Assembly (NCBI RefSeq): GCF_009017415.1
Contig: NC_092408.1
Coordinates: 1,798,001 to 1,862,000, forward strand
DNA length: 64,000 bases
Direction of reading: 5' to 3'
Source of the DNA: Aspergillus flavus
Taxonomy: Eukaryota; Ascomycota; Eurotiomycetes; Eurotiales; Aspergillaceae
Positions 39,502 to 50,979 of this stretch are shown here, piece after piece (position 1 is the stretch's first letter; each line of letters opens with the position of its first letter). The notes under the pieces were generated by a model. That model did not search any database. It was not told the DNA's origin and saw nothing but the letters and a program-made list of their open reading frames with translations. A program made the position numbers and the translations under genes.

Positions 39502-40005
39502 TCGGTGTTTTTTTCTGTGGTTCGAGGCGCGCCTTATTACAATTTTTCCCAGGTCTCCTGGCTAGAAAGGGTGGGATGGTTCTGTTGTCGGGGATTTCAT
39601 AGCGGGCTGTTCCTTCCCGTTGCACGCACTTGGGAGTTAGGGATTTCGGTTTACGTTCGATATACGTCTTTGGGTATGGGCTGCTTTGTTATTATGCTGG
39701 AGTTGTCCCCTTTCTTTTGTCACTCAGCACTACTTGAGAACTCATTTTTGAAGATAAACAGTTGGATTTTGTTCGATACCCAACATGCAGAATCGATGCA
39801 CCTTGGGACGGCATTAGATTGCCGTTTGCTATAGATATATATATAGTGTGCTAACAGCTTCAAAAGACATAACTCGTAGATAGCGTGCCAATCAGACACG
39901 GAGAGACCCACCCAAACCAACAATGAACGCCGGACTCTGCCAATTCAGGGAAACAGAAAGAGATGCAAATTTAATGGAAAATGATAATCATGCAACCCAA
40001 GTTCC
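39502..40005. other. Convergent intergenic region, no gene seen
   Basis: 504 bp between the converging spt4 and gatA 3' ends, including a TATATATATA-like tract near 39834. Confidence 0.5.
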
Positions 40006-41686
40006 TTACAGCTGCTTGATAATCTTCTCAATGCTCTCCAGGAGGATATCAGCTGCAGAGACGTTAGCACCGGTTCGACACGTTTGAGCTAGGGTAGAAT
40101 TTGACTTACCATGGTGCTGCTGGAAGATCAGCATGGGCCGGAGGCGAACGGCGCTGACTCCGCTTCCACCAATGTTGACACCGACGCCCTTGGCCTTGCC
40201 GAGGAACTCGTCACGCTTGGGGGTATCCCAGGCAATGAAGGTTCCCTGGCCCTTACCACGGAGGTTCTGCAGATGCTCGGGGTACTTCTCAGCAAGGCGC
40301 TGGAGACCAGAGTACAGGTATTCACCGGTCTTGGCGGTGTGCTCGACGAGGTTCAGGCGCTCGATCTCCTCAATGATACCACGGAAGATGAGGGCACGAG
40401 CGGGGTCACCCATCCAGGTGTTGAACTGACGGTAAGGCTTGTTGGGACGCAGGGCGGGGTTACCGTAGTAGTAACCGGCGGTCTGGGCCTTCTTCGAGAA
40501 GGTCACCATGTCGGGAGGGGTCTCGAGGTTCCAGTGGTCGTGGGCCCAGAACTTGCCTGTAGCTCCAACACCGGTCTGCACCTCATCGACGATGAAGAGA
40601 ACGTTGTTACGCTTGGTGATCTCGCGCAGGCCGCGGAAGAAGGCAGGAGAGGCGTGGTTGTCTCCACCCTCGGACTGGATGGGCTCGACAACGACGGCGG
40701 CGACAGGGTTGTGCCATTCCTTGATCAAACGCTCGGTCTCCTGGAGGCAGCGCTGTTCCTCCTGGGCGTTCTCCTGAGCATGCTCTTCAAGTGGGTACTT
40801 GAGGGAGGGGAAAGGCGCCTGGGGCCAGTCGAAGGCAGGGATGTCGAGCTTGTGGATGGGCTTACTGCGGGTGGTGGACAGACTGCCAAAGAGACGGCCG
40901 TGGAAAGCAGACTTGAAGGACATGATAGACAGCTGTGGGGAGCCTGGAGACTGGTTGTTCATGGTAGTCTGCAGTTCCTCCTCAGTGAACTCCTTCTCGG
41001 GACCTCCACGCTGCAACTGACGGTAGTACATGAAAGCGGCTTTGTAGGCAGTCTCGTTGGCGTCAGATCCGGCCATGGCGGTGAAGACCTGGTTCAGGCC
41101 CTTGGGGGCGACCTTGAGGATACCAGTGTTCAAGATGTCAGCCCAGTCAGCAGAGGGGAAGTTGCCCAGGGCTGGTCGGTTGATCAAAGAGGTAGTCATC
41201 TCGGGCGATTGAGCGACTTTGGTGAGATGGGGGTTGTTGTAGCCAACAGGGATAGAAGCAATCTGAGCGTAGCTAGCGACGGACATCAGCCATAAGGTAG
41301 GGGATACGGAGGAGATGACAATTAAAGTAGAACTTACACATCCAGGAGGACATTTCCATCGAGATCAGCAATACTAGCGCACATTGTTAGCAATTGCTAC
41401 GGCAAGCATGCGTTACCACCAAGCGAGTGACATACTAGTTACCAATAGACTTGGAATAATCAGTGAGCATGTTCAAGCTTCGCACGTCAAAGACCTTGTC
41501 CAATTCAGCTGTGGCAGCCTTGTTCTTAGGGCCCGGGATGGCGGTGGCCAACTTGGGACCAGCGGGCTCATCAGCAAAGAAGGGCTTCGCCGCCGCGCGA
41601 AGGTGCGGGGTGGTGCTGATGGTGCGGGCAGTCGGCACGCGCGTCACCGAGCGCAATCTGAAGCTGGAGCGAGCAATGGAGGCCAT
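40006..41686 (-). CDS. gatA: 4-aminobutyrate (GABA) aminotransferase
   Basis: Exons 41686-41436, 41373-41338, 41272-40110 and 40052-40006 on the minus strand, 498 aa, the same length as Aspergillus GatA. The N-terminus is rich in Arg/Ser and lacks acids (MASIARSSFRLRSVTR), as in a mitochondrial presequence. PLP-enzyme marks are the GSDANETAYKAAF segment, LFIVDEVQTGVGATG (Asp that contacts the pyridine nitrogen) and MVTFSKKAQTAGYYY with the Schiff-base lysine. It converts GABA and 2-oxoglutarate to succinate semialdehyde and glutamate, so GABA can serve as a nitrogen source. Exon 2 is 36 nt; phase is kept throughout. Tandem GATA sites upstream suggest AreA control. Confidence 0.96.
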
Positions 41687-41793
41687 TATGATTGATTTAT
41701 TATGAGAAATGAGGGTGTACAGAGGTGTGGCGATTCTCCCGCTGCGTGAGTTGGGGAGAAGAAGAACTCCTGGCAGCAGATGTGGGGAGACGG

Positions 41794-41809
41794 TGATAAG
41801 GTAGATAAG
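41794..41809. promoter_or_regulatory. Tandem HGATAR sites upstream of gatA
   Basis: TGATAAG (41794-41800) and AGATAAG (41803-41809) lie in the same orientation 2 bp apart, 108-123 bp upstream of the gatA ATG. HGATAR is the recognition sequence of the nitrogen regulator AreA, and paired sites are favoured. A CCAAT motif lies further out near 42040. Confidence 0.55.
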
Positions 41810-42973
41810 AGCTCGATTGCTTTGATCACAGCTCAATCAAGCACGAGTCTCGAGGCAATTGAATCCGCCAGGGGTATATTTTGGAAACTGAGTAGAATAC
41901 AAAGGAACAAGGGGAATTGCGGCGACCAGCTAGTCTTATATCACCAAGAATTCTAGGTCTTGAGCGGAATGCCGGCGAATTTGGAGCTCTCTGTTGAGCT
42001 GCCCCGCGGCCGGGGGGAGCTATCGTCGGCGAGTTGAACCAATCAGAACGCGTTCGACCACCGCCGTCGGCGATAACAGCGAAGTAAGGACTCAGAGGGA
42101 AATGCTCTGGCTAATCACCTCTGGCCAAATAGTTGTCCCAATGAAGAAGGTCTTCGCCGGAATCTATTGCAAATAATCTTAGTCAAAGATTCTAAACATC
42201 AATTGTTGTTTGTCATTATTATAGGAGTGTGTCAATGGTCTCAATTCCCTCCCAGAATAGAAGCTCTTTTAAGTCTTCCCCAAATCCGATAAGCGATAAG
42301 ACGTCACGTTTATCAATGTGCGATAAGGACTGCCACTCCCGCGTGATCACAGAAGATCTACGGCTTCACTCTCTAGGTAAATGGATTGGCGTAAATGTTC
42401 AAGAGTCTCTACATATCCCCGACTTGGGATCTCGAGTCAACTATAAGATCATAGATCATGGTGCTATATGCATGCTAATCTCATCTGAACATGTTGCGCA
42501 TATTGCGTTGCTTTCGAGAAAATATATATGATAGACGTCACAGTTAACTCATGTTTTCCTTGTCACACTTCAATGGCTAAGAAAAGACACGCACTCTTCT
42601 TGAAGACAGTACAACGTCATTGATGGATGAATCACTTGCAAAAACAATTGCTAACTCAACATAGGACACAAAAAAACAATCCTATATTGGCTATGGGAGC
42701 CTGTACATAAGTACAATAACTTCGATCCCTCTCTACGAGATCATGGTGTAATAAAGTACTACCTAAGCTTCCCCTCCGGATATCAAGTCGGTTGATATAA
42801 TATCATTTGTTATATAGACGCTATATAAGCTTTCAGAAAATTGCAGCAAGTTTCGCCTGGATTGAAAGCAAATATCGGCGGCTGGCCTAGCCTCGTAGTA
42901 AGATATATCAAACAACCAAGCCAATAGTAGTTACTCAAAAACTAGATACATTCAACCACAGCTTGAGCACCAG
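41810..42973. other. Intergenic region, no gene seen
   Basis: Distal gatA promoter followed by AT-rich DNA. Short frames such as that at 42229-42531 have no conserved features. Confidence 0.45.
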
Positions 42974-43981
42974 CTAATCCTCCTCGGAAGCGTTGAGCAA
43001 GAAACCGATTGAGTTAGCCTCATTCTCGTAGTAGCTGTCGCCCGGATCACTATAATCCTCTAATGACCCGCTATATCCCTCACTCGACAAGTCCTGATGC
43101 TGATCAGGAGAGATTTCTGAATCAAGGGAGTTGCCTTCTTCCCATCCTTTGGTCTGCCCTCTTGATATCATCTCAGCACTCGAAGATGTATCGGAACAGA
43201 CTTCCACTGAAACTGATAGAGAGATTGGCGAGAGATGTGCCGTAAATCTTTCATCATGCTTTCTAAACGCAGGCAGGATGGTGGCCTGGTACCAACCCTT
43301 CTCCTCAATGAGCTTGTCCCATTTCCAATGTCCAACAATCTCTTCTTCTCCAACCACCCAAAGGCAGAGGAATTCATCTTGATAGTCCCGATAGAACGTC
43401 CGGTATGGCTTCCTTACCCTGTAGTAGCACATTTCATCAACCGTACTAAGAAGGTATCGACCCTTAGCCCTTCGGACCCTGGGATTGATAACCGTAAGCG
43501 TCTGAGAGCCTCTCTTCCGGGGCCTTTTTTGGGCAAGTCTCCGTGCAGCTCCTGCGGATGTAGTGAATGAGATGAACGGTGTGGGAGCCCGGGAATTGTG
43601 GGCGTGGATTGATAACGATATTGCCCGGGCCTCGAAAGTGTCTAGTCTTTTGATTTGATCTCTTGAATAAAGGCGGTTTTTTGATGTTGGCTTGACCGTC
43701 GAGTGGGAATCCCAGATTCTGAGGAGTGGCTTGTCGAGAGCTAAGCGAAATGCAGAATACCATGGATGTTCGTCTTCCTCGGTGGGTTCTGGAAAATATT
43801 CCAGAGGTATATCCTCTGTTGGAGTGGATGCTTGTGCCATTAGGTTAGAAGCACGGTATCTAGTTGCTATACGGTCGGTTGTTTGGTGGTTAGTATTGTG
43901 CGTTGTTTGTAAGCTGGAGGAAGCTGGATGGAGACTCTCCTTCTGTGGTTTTAACAGTAAAACACTGTCTCTGTGACTCAT
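42974..43981 (-). CDS. Hypothetical fungal protein, possibly DUF7587-like
   Basis: Uninterrupted frame of 335 aa; a second in-frame start lies at residue 48 (MAQAST). Residues about 80-230 look like a folded domain: LLRIWDSHS, ARAISLSIHAHN, FISFTTSAGAARRLAQ and VINPRVRRAKGRYLLS. The pattern of a short strand, FISFTTS and a helix recalls the filamentous-fungal DUF7587 group. The C-terminal hundred residues are acidic and Ser-rich and probably disordered. No signal peptide or membrane segment is visible. The function is unknown and the family link is from memory of the pattern only. Confidence 0.65.
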   Translation of the reverse strand: MSHRDSVLLLKPQKESLHPASSSLQTTHNTNHQTTDRIATRYRASNLMAQASTPTEDIPLEYFPEPTEEDEHPWYSAFRLALDKPLLRIWDSHSTVKPTSKNRLYSRDQIKRLDTFEARAISLSIHAHNSRAPTPFISFTTSAGAARRLAQKRPRKRGSQTLTVINPRVRRAKGRYLLSTVDEMCYYRVRKPYRTFYRDYQDEFLCLWVVGEEEIVGHWKWDKLIEEKGWYQATILPAFRKHDERFTAHLSPISLSVSVEVCSDTSSSAEMISRGQTKGWEEGNSLDSEISPDQHQDLSSEGYSGSLEDYSDPGDSYYENEANSIGFLLNASEED

Positions 43982-46162
43982 CTCTTTGCAAATTGTGAAG
44001 ACATGTTATGGTAATCATGACGACTTTTGCTGAAGCGTAAGGGCATGACTGCGACTAGAGAGTGCGTAATGAGCGATAGTGGCATGCAAATTGCTTTCTT
44101 TGCAAGCCTCGTCAGTAAGAATGAAGGAAGAATGGTAGCAATGCGACTGACAATGGTGATGCTTGTAATTCCTGCTGGGGCACCTAGCATGAAGTTGAGC
44201 TTCGAGAATTAGCTCTACTATAATGTTATCAGAAGGGGGGCTATGGTAACTGGGACCCCGCTAGTATGGAACTAATCATAATAATATGCTACTTTCACCA
44301 CATTAGTAGGGACGTGGGGACTATTGCTGATTGTTTTTTATAAGGTGTATGATTGATCAGACACTGACAGTTCAACTCAGGCAAATTTACATTTCGTAGC
44401 TTGGAGAAGCTGGCGGTCGACAGATGAGTACTACCACACCAATCTTTGTCGAGTGATACCCAAGTATGGTTGTAGCTGTTATTGTCGAGATCGGATTGTT
44501 GACATGCATGAAATATGGACCGGATAGATTAGTCTGATTCACACTGGAAGTCTAGAACATGAATAGACTTGGTCTTGAGTAAACACCAAAGGCAATACTC
44601 AATCGAAGCCGTCTATAATACCCCTTTTCTAAACAATGAGCACTGATTACAGATGTGATAAGCTGTTTCGCAGGTAATCTGCCTCTAAATCTGTCATGGC
44701 GAAACCTGACGATGATGAACGGATCTATCCGTGATGCTATGGTGAGGCTTCAATGACGGTGTGTTTACTGTGCGTCAAGATAGCATCGAGTTACCGAGAG
44801 GTATGTTTCGATCATACGGTGACTGGTTGCAGCTGAGACAATTAATATATGTACCTAGTATGAAAATCAAGGAAGGGAAAGGAGTCTTCTATTCAGATAG
44901 GGGGATTACAACTCATATATTACTGCCAATTCTCGACCAGGCCTTGAAAAGACGAATATACCTTGTTTAGTCTTCTCACCTGCTCTGCTGACTCGTGTGC
45001 TGTCTTTCCGAATTGGTCAAGACGCTAATGTATTGTGTGGATCTCAGTATATTTCTATATTAGTTAGCAAGTTCAATGGGACTAAGAGAGAGGTATAGTA
45101 CATATGCTTAGGGTATTTCACCGATGAAAAGAGAAAAAAGTACGTGCTTTAGAGATACGACGGGCTTAAGTATCATTCGGAAGGTGGTAGTAAAAGCAGG
45201 GATTAGTGACTCCACAATCGCACCTAAGTATCAAGTTACTAGTAATAAACTAGCCTCTAAGAGCACAGAAGAAGGGAGAGCAATCAACGGTGCAGCTGCA
45301 GCTGCAAGGATTAGTAGTAAGCACGGCTTAGTGCTCGAGAAGCAAATCCAGGATAACGACGAAACACAAGTACATTGCTAACAGTACACAATTGCTATGA
45401 ACAGCGATAGGGATACCACAATCATGACATCCCACAGCGGTCATATCCCTGACAACAACGATATATCAAATATCAGTAACTCCCCACCATTATGGAGGGG
45501 TATTAGACTAATAGACTTCTTGGCAATCTAGGTCCTACAGAGATCTGCGCAAGGCCCCTACTAACCTGATACATCTCCACCCAGCGCTAGTAGTCTCCCT
45601 TAGGGCTTCGTATTCCACGGAGATTGCCGGCCGACGGAGGCCGGAAATACTAGTCTACCACGATTCGCTAAAAACGGCCGAGGTCGCCTCCCGGAGTCTG
45701 GGCGGACAGGGATCTATACGACTAGATATGCACGTAATCTAATAGGCAGCTTAGTGAATGGACCTGCGTCCATCCTTAAGCTTTTAGTAATAATACTGAC
45801 ATGTTAAAGAGAAATCATGCCACTTCGCCGTCGATACTAACGGATATATTTCGGAGATGTGGAGATGGTGGGGATGGCGGGATTTCTTTCACGAGGGCTT
45901 TGTGGTGGAACCTCCCTGTGTGCTTTTACGTAGGGAGGGTGGAAGTATACACTGATCGAGTGCATTCTCACTCTCATTATTATTTCTTTTATTTGGATTG
46001 TCCGGTGGGACAACTGTAGTGTATCATATGTACTAATACATGTAGTTTTTTTATGTACAAGAAGTAATATGTGGTTTCGTAAGAGTGATCGAGCTCAAAG
46101 ATCGTAAATCAGCAGTCAATGCTTGTTGGAACATGATAATGGTAGGAGAGGTTGAAGGAATG
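43982..46162. other. Gene-poor AT-rich region
   Basis: 2.2 kb without a supported gene. The frame at 45124-45381 has an Ala-rich helix-like stretch (INGAAAAARISSKHG) but matches nothing I recognise. A GC-rich patch near 45590-45720 holds a small inverted repeat (CCGGCC ... GGCCGG at about 45627-45643). Confidence 0.45.
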
Positions 46163-47588
46163 TCATATGGAATGCTTGTCTTTGAATGGCGAGCTGGTTT
46201 GCCGGGTAAGAGATAAGGAAGACTTCTCGCTGCCAGGCGACGTGTATACCGCACTGTCACACTTAAGATCAAAGTCTTGATTGGGCGTTGTGACACGGGC
46301 ATGATTAGATGGCATGCTATGAGTATTACCGGTTGGATCGCTTAGGTTCCGGGATTCGGTCCAAGTTTCCATCTCAACCGTCCGGTAGACCTCAAATCGT
46401 TCCAGCTGGCTATCAGTATCAGGATGATGTGATCGGCCCCTCGAGGGTTTGGTAGAGTGCCTAGACGGGTTGACCGACGACCATAACTTCTGAGGACGGC
46501 TTTGACCATACCCAGATGCGTATCTCTGAGTGGACTGGAGTAGCCGTGGCAAGAAGAATGCAACGAGAGGCCTTAATGCAGGCGCAGAGGCACAGATCTA
46601 ATGAATATTAGAAAACGTTTGCCGCAAGGAATTTTGCTAGACATACCAATCCCAAATTGATCTCTATTGATGCAGCGAGAAAGACCGGCCAGCCGAACCA
46701 AGTCATGTCGTATGAGGCGATCATACTCTTATAAACATAGACTGTCCGAACGGTGCCGGCAACATTGACCACGATTCCAAGGCTAAAAATGGACATCACA
46801 GCAATTCGCTGCCGGGCCGGGAGTTTAAGATTCCAGATCAACGGCATCGGGATGACCGTGGATATGAAGTCGGTAAAGATATTGACGACACTAGCGGCGA
46901 ATACAACGGCCCCGTCATTTAGACAGTGATGAGGGTATGTAGGCTGAAAGTCCCAGTAGGCATGAATCGGGCTGGAAAATTGGCATAGGGTGAGAAGCAA
47001 GAAGAAGAAAATAGGAGTACGTAGACATACCTGCATTGGAAAATGCATACAAACAAAAAGATAATACACAGCAGTGCCACCAAGACCATTGCCCCGATCA
47101 ACACTATATTGTATGTGGTATAGAGGCCCTTGCTACCGGCTCCGAGTAGTCGTTTGCAAAACCATAACAGCGCGAGCTTCGTGATGCTGGATGATAGGGA
47201 AAAGAGGATTTGAAAGAGGAGGTTGAATTTGGAGGCAGTTGGAAGCCATTCTAAGGGGACGTCCCATATATGTCGGTTGCATCCATGTCGTTCAGTGGCT
47301 AAGCAAATGACCACGCACATCGCAATCGTAAAAGCCTAGAAACATGTTAGAACCAGCTAGGGATGCCATGTTTCTGTTGTAACATACTAGCGCGACTACG
47401 ATAAGAATGTCGTCGATGCCGGGGCTGCATGTTATCTTGATGCGAGTATAAAGTCTGAGGCAAGTGATGACAAAAGCTATGGCGGAAAAGACGATGGTCA
47501 CGACAAGGACAGAATCCCCACGGGTGGTAGGGTCAATATAATTCGGTGTTGGCCATGTCGCCAACACATCGGCTGGGGGAAGCTTCAT
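46163..47588 (-). CDS. Rhodopsin-domain (SAT4/PTH11-like) integral membrane protein
   Basis: Exons 47588-47388, 47335-47031, 46971-46647 and 46597-46163 on the minus strand, 421 aa. Seven hydrophobic helices are evident, starting with VVTIVFSAIAFVITCLRLY and the GIDDILIVVAL helix. The family marks WDVPLEW, FQILFSLSSSITKLALLWFCKRLL, HCLNDGAVVFAASVVNIFTD and PLIWNLKLPARQR are all present. There is no N-terminal CFEM domain and no signal peptide, so this is the CFEM-less subgroup of fungal rhodopsin-domain proteins. The last 110 residues form a Ser/Thr-rich cytosolic tail. Family members are mostly uncharacterised; some PTH11 relatives act as G-protein-coupled receptors. The helix VII lysine typical of true rhodopsins is not obvious. 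Confidence 0.87.
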
Positions 47589-50500
47589 GTTTCGCGTTTA
47601 GTCCGGAGAACCGCAATTCGTTGACGATAGTAGTCGTGTCGTTGTACAGTAGATGATTTTGTTATTCAGTCAAATATGTCCATTGCCATTAGCACCCCAG
47701 TCGAGTGGTAAGGATCGTATAGGCCATCATTCGGGTGTCAACGTCGTGTCAAGGGTTGTAAGGAGCGAGAGGAGATGGATAGATCGAAGTGAAATACCGA
47801 CATGGGCAGACTGGCAAGATGATATACTCTACGATCAGTGTCTCACAAGTAGGGCGCGCCCACTTTGGATCGAGACCAGCAAGAGTACGACAGCCTAATT
47901 GGCGAGAAGACCAATCCCTGTCTCTCTGGGACCAGGGACGCCGATCAATAATGTCTTTCTGAGAACCAGGGACAGGGCTCGTGGTATTTGTGGGCTAGCA
48001 TTTTGGCCTTTTATAATTCCCCATGGCCAACCCCGGTCAAGAGTCACTGCATTCACTGCAGTAGGCTCAAAAGCAGGCACACGATGGGGTTTCGAGGAAT
48101 GCCGGACTGCCCCTCCCCTGGCCAGTGTGCTGCCACGCGATCGCAAAAACAGAAGCAAATCCGAATGCTACCGGGGTTTCACGTTCATTGAAGGGTGGTG
48201 ATAGGCAGGTCCGTGACCCATCGTTCACGTTCTGCTCCACCGTGGGTTGTGGCCGATCTAATGGTGGACCATTAATGGTTGCAGCAACGTCTGGACCCCT
48301 GGCCAGAGCCACCGAATCCAAAAAGTTAAAAGAAATTCCAGTGCCTGGGATAAGTGACAGTTTGCCGGCGTAACGTCGCTGATTCGAGGATATTAAGCCG
48401 ACCGACGTGTCCCCTGGAAGACAGGGACCAATTAGTGGCCCTCGCAGCTGCGAGTTCACTTAAGAAATTGCCAAGTCCCGTGGACACGAGGCTGGCTACC
48501 AATCGCGTTACATTACCTTTTCCACGGTCAGTGCACCAACAATCTATTATGCCTTTCTCGTGTTAGAGTAGTAGTATTATAATAGTCACTGTTATGGTTT
48601 TAAGCAGTTAGTCCACCACTAGTTTCAAGTCCGTGTCCTACTGTGCTATACCCCAATGGTCACTAAGGTATGGACACGGTGGAGCCGCTGAAAGGTTAGC
48701 AGATCTGGGTAGCGAAGTCGGCAGTCAAGGTCGAGGTATTTCTCGTTTGTCTTACGTACTATCGACGGAACAACCCCGCGCACCCTTACAAGGTCACTCT
48801 AATTTGTGGCAATATGTGGATGGAACTAACACGATTTAGGTAGCAGACCACCTGAGCCTGGACCTAAGAGCAACCAAAGGGAATTACTAACTATGAGGAA
48901 ATTATAAGGGAAGAGAACACAAGACAAAACTCGAGGAAAGCAGAAAAAAGAAAGAAAAAGAAAGAAGGATGTGACCATGGTCGGGTTGATACTAGTACCT
49001 TCCACAGTACCATCGCAACCCTTGGAATTGACTTCTCATGAACTCAAAAGGCAACGGTCCGGTGTTTTGCATGTGTTTCCCGAGGCAAGCCTCCGCTAGT
49101 CATTTAGCTTGTTATTTCCTCGGCCCCTTGACTCAAATATCACTGACCATACAAAACTATAAATGGCCCCGTACTCGATATACGCATGTAGATATCTGTA
49201 CGGAGTACCTGATGGTCTCGGCTGTCGTATGGACCAAAGTTTGACCACGTACCTCAACTGCATACTTAACCGAGGGCCGCAACAATGAGCATCTAACTGG
49301 TAGGGCTATGTCCTACAAGACTATTTTCCTTCAGCCCAAAAAATGAGGCAAAAATATTAAAATAAGTAAATAATAAAAATGAAAGAATGAAAAAGAGAGA
49401 GAGATAGAGACCTTGACCTTCACCTGTCAATCCAACTTATCCGCCCTAGACTAACCTCTGAGCGTTAAGCACCGCATTGCAGAAATAACAACAAGGTTAA
49501 GGTTACAGCTTCAGTAAGTTCACTCCGTTCAGCCGAAGAGAGAGCTACACTACTTAGGTGGATATCCCGGCTATCGAGGAAACCTCATATTTGAGTCCGA
49601 GTTTTGACCGTTGGGTCATGACATCACTGTCCTATACGCACCTAGTGGAAATATTTGATAGTCGCCACTTTTGCTTCTGGTAGTACCCACTATGAGAGGC
49701 TGATTCGACATCCAAGCCATCAACAAAGGCTTCTTTTTGAGAGAAGAATCCTTCAGGGTCGATCATGTCGGGTGGATATCTCTATGGTCGGGTCAAAACT
49801 GGGCAGGGTCTATCCCAGGAAGCTCTGGGAGCGTGCCGGCAGATCATAAGTGGACCCGACGACTTCCCCCATCGTTCTTGTTAATCATCCGAATCAGTCG
49901 AAAGAATCATCTGTGGCTTGTGGTTTCTATAACCTGAGATGAACCGGATTTGCTCTATTGCGAGTACCTATCCTATTTTTAAGTCATGGGATATTACATT
50001 ATCGTATGAAAAAGAAGGAATACTTAGGAGTTGCCCAAGCTACTCTGTGGAAAAAGTGATCTCAACCATGGAAAAGGAAGCCGTCGTCTCGAAATGCTAA
50101 TGCTGGTCTGATCTTCGCAGGTCTATCAGTAAAATTGTGTGCTCAGAGATGGGCACATTCCGGTGTTATCTGCCGAAGATATGAGCCATTTTTGATAAAG
50201 CTCAAGTACCAGCTTTGTTTCAACAGGACAGGTACAGTCCCTGAATGGGTTTTGGCCGATTATCCCATATTCACTATTCAAAGTAGACAAGTTTCAAAAA
50301 CAAGTTACAAGAGTACAGTTGAAAGCTTGTTGGGCTGTCGAAGTGGGTATCTTGACTTACGTAGTCTTGGGATCGTCAAGATTGGTCTTTGCCGAATATT
50401 CTGTCTTAGTGCAATGAAGGAAAGAAAGAACGAAAGAAAGAAAAATGCCTCATAATAATCTGTGTTGCCTTTTTTTTAACTTGTGTGAAATTACGTATAT

Positions 50501-50979
50501 TGGCCTCGTAGTCATTATTGTACGGTAGATCATGCTGCAGTGTCTTGGCAGGCAGCTGAAGAACCTATTGGTCTGTTGTAGTGAATGGAGCCAATAGAGA
50601 AAGACCTCCAATGACCCGACCTAGTGGTGTTTTCTAACTGCAACACCAATTGGTTGGTACTCATGCCAACGGAGACGACCTCAAGAGTTTAAGGACTGGT
50701 GCTTGGAGGACTATAGTTAGGGTACTTCAGTCTCAATCAGCGCTTACCGGAATGATGCCTTTCTTAATTTATCAAGTGTCATACAGGAGAGAAAACATCG
50801 TGTCCTCTGACTTAAGACGAGAGGCAGAACGAGACGAACACATTGATATAATTTTCAGCACTATACAACTGCATATGGAGAGACTTCTCCATCAAGCCGA
50901 GCAACCATCGACATAAGCGAAACGTTTAGACACAGAAAAAGCAACAGAAGAGAAGGTTAAATAGTGAGAAAGGGAAACG
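47589..50979. other. 3.4-kb stretch without a supported gene
   Basis: Many short frames exist on both strands but none has a domain, signal peptide or splice-consistent extension. An A/G-rich low-complexity segment runs about 49338-49410, with similar GAAAGAAAGAA runs at about 48935-48967 and 50415-50445. No terminal repeats or transposase motifs were seen. Confidence 0.4.

Noticed and set aside
40111..41295. 394-codon open frame antisense to gatA
   Set aside because: Same codon-bias artefact: the composition is Val/Leu/Gly/Glu-rich, and it spans a gatA intron without splice logic of its own.
45124..45381. 85-codon plus-strand frame that might be a transposase relic
   Set aside because: A helix-turn-helix-like stretch is suggested, but there are no catalytic residues, terminal repeats or further homologous sequence.
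47589..50979. Possible transposon or repeat in the gene-free stretch
   Set aside because: No direct or inverted terminal repeats, reverse transcriptase or DDE motifs could be found by eye; only A/G-rich low-complexity runs.
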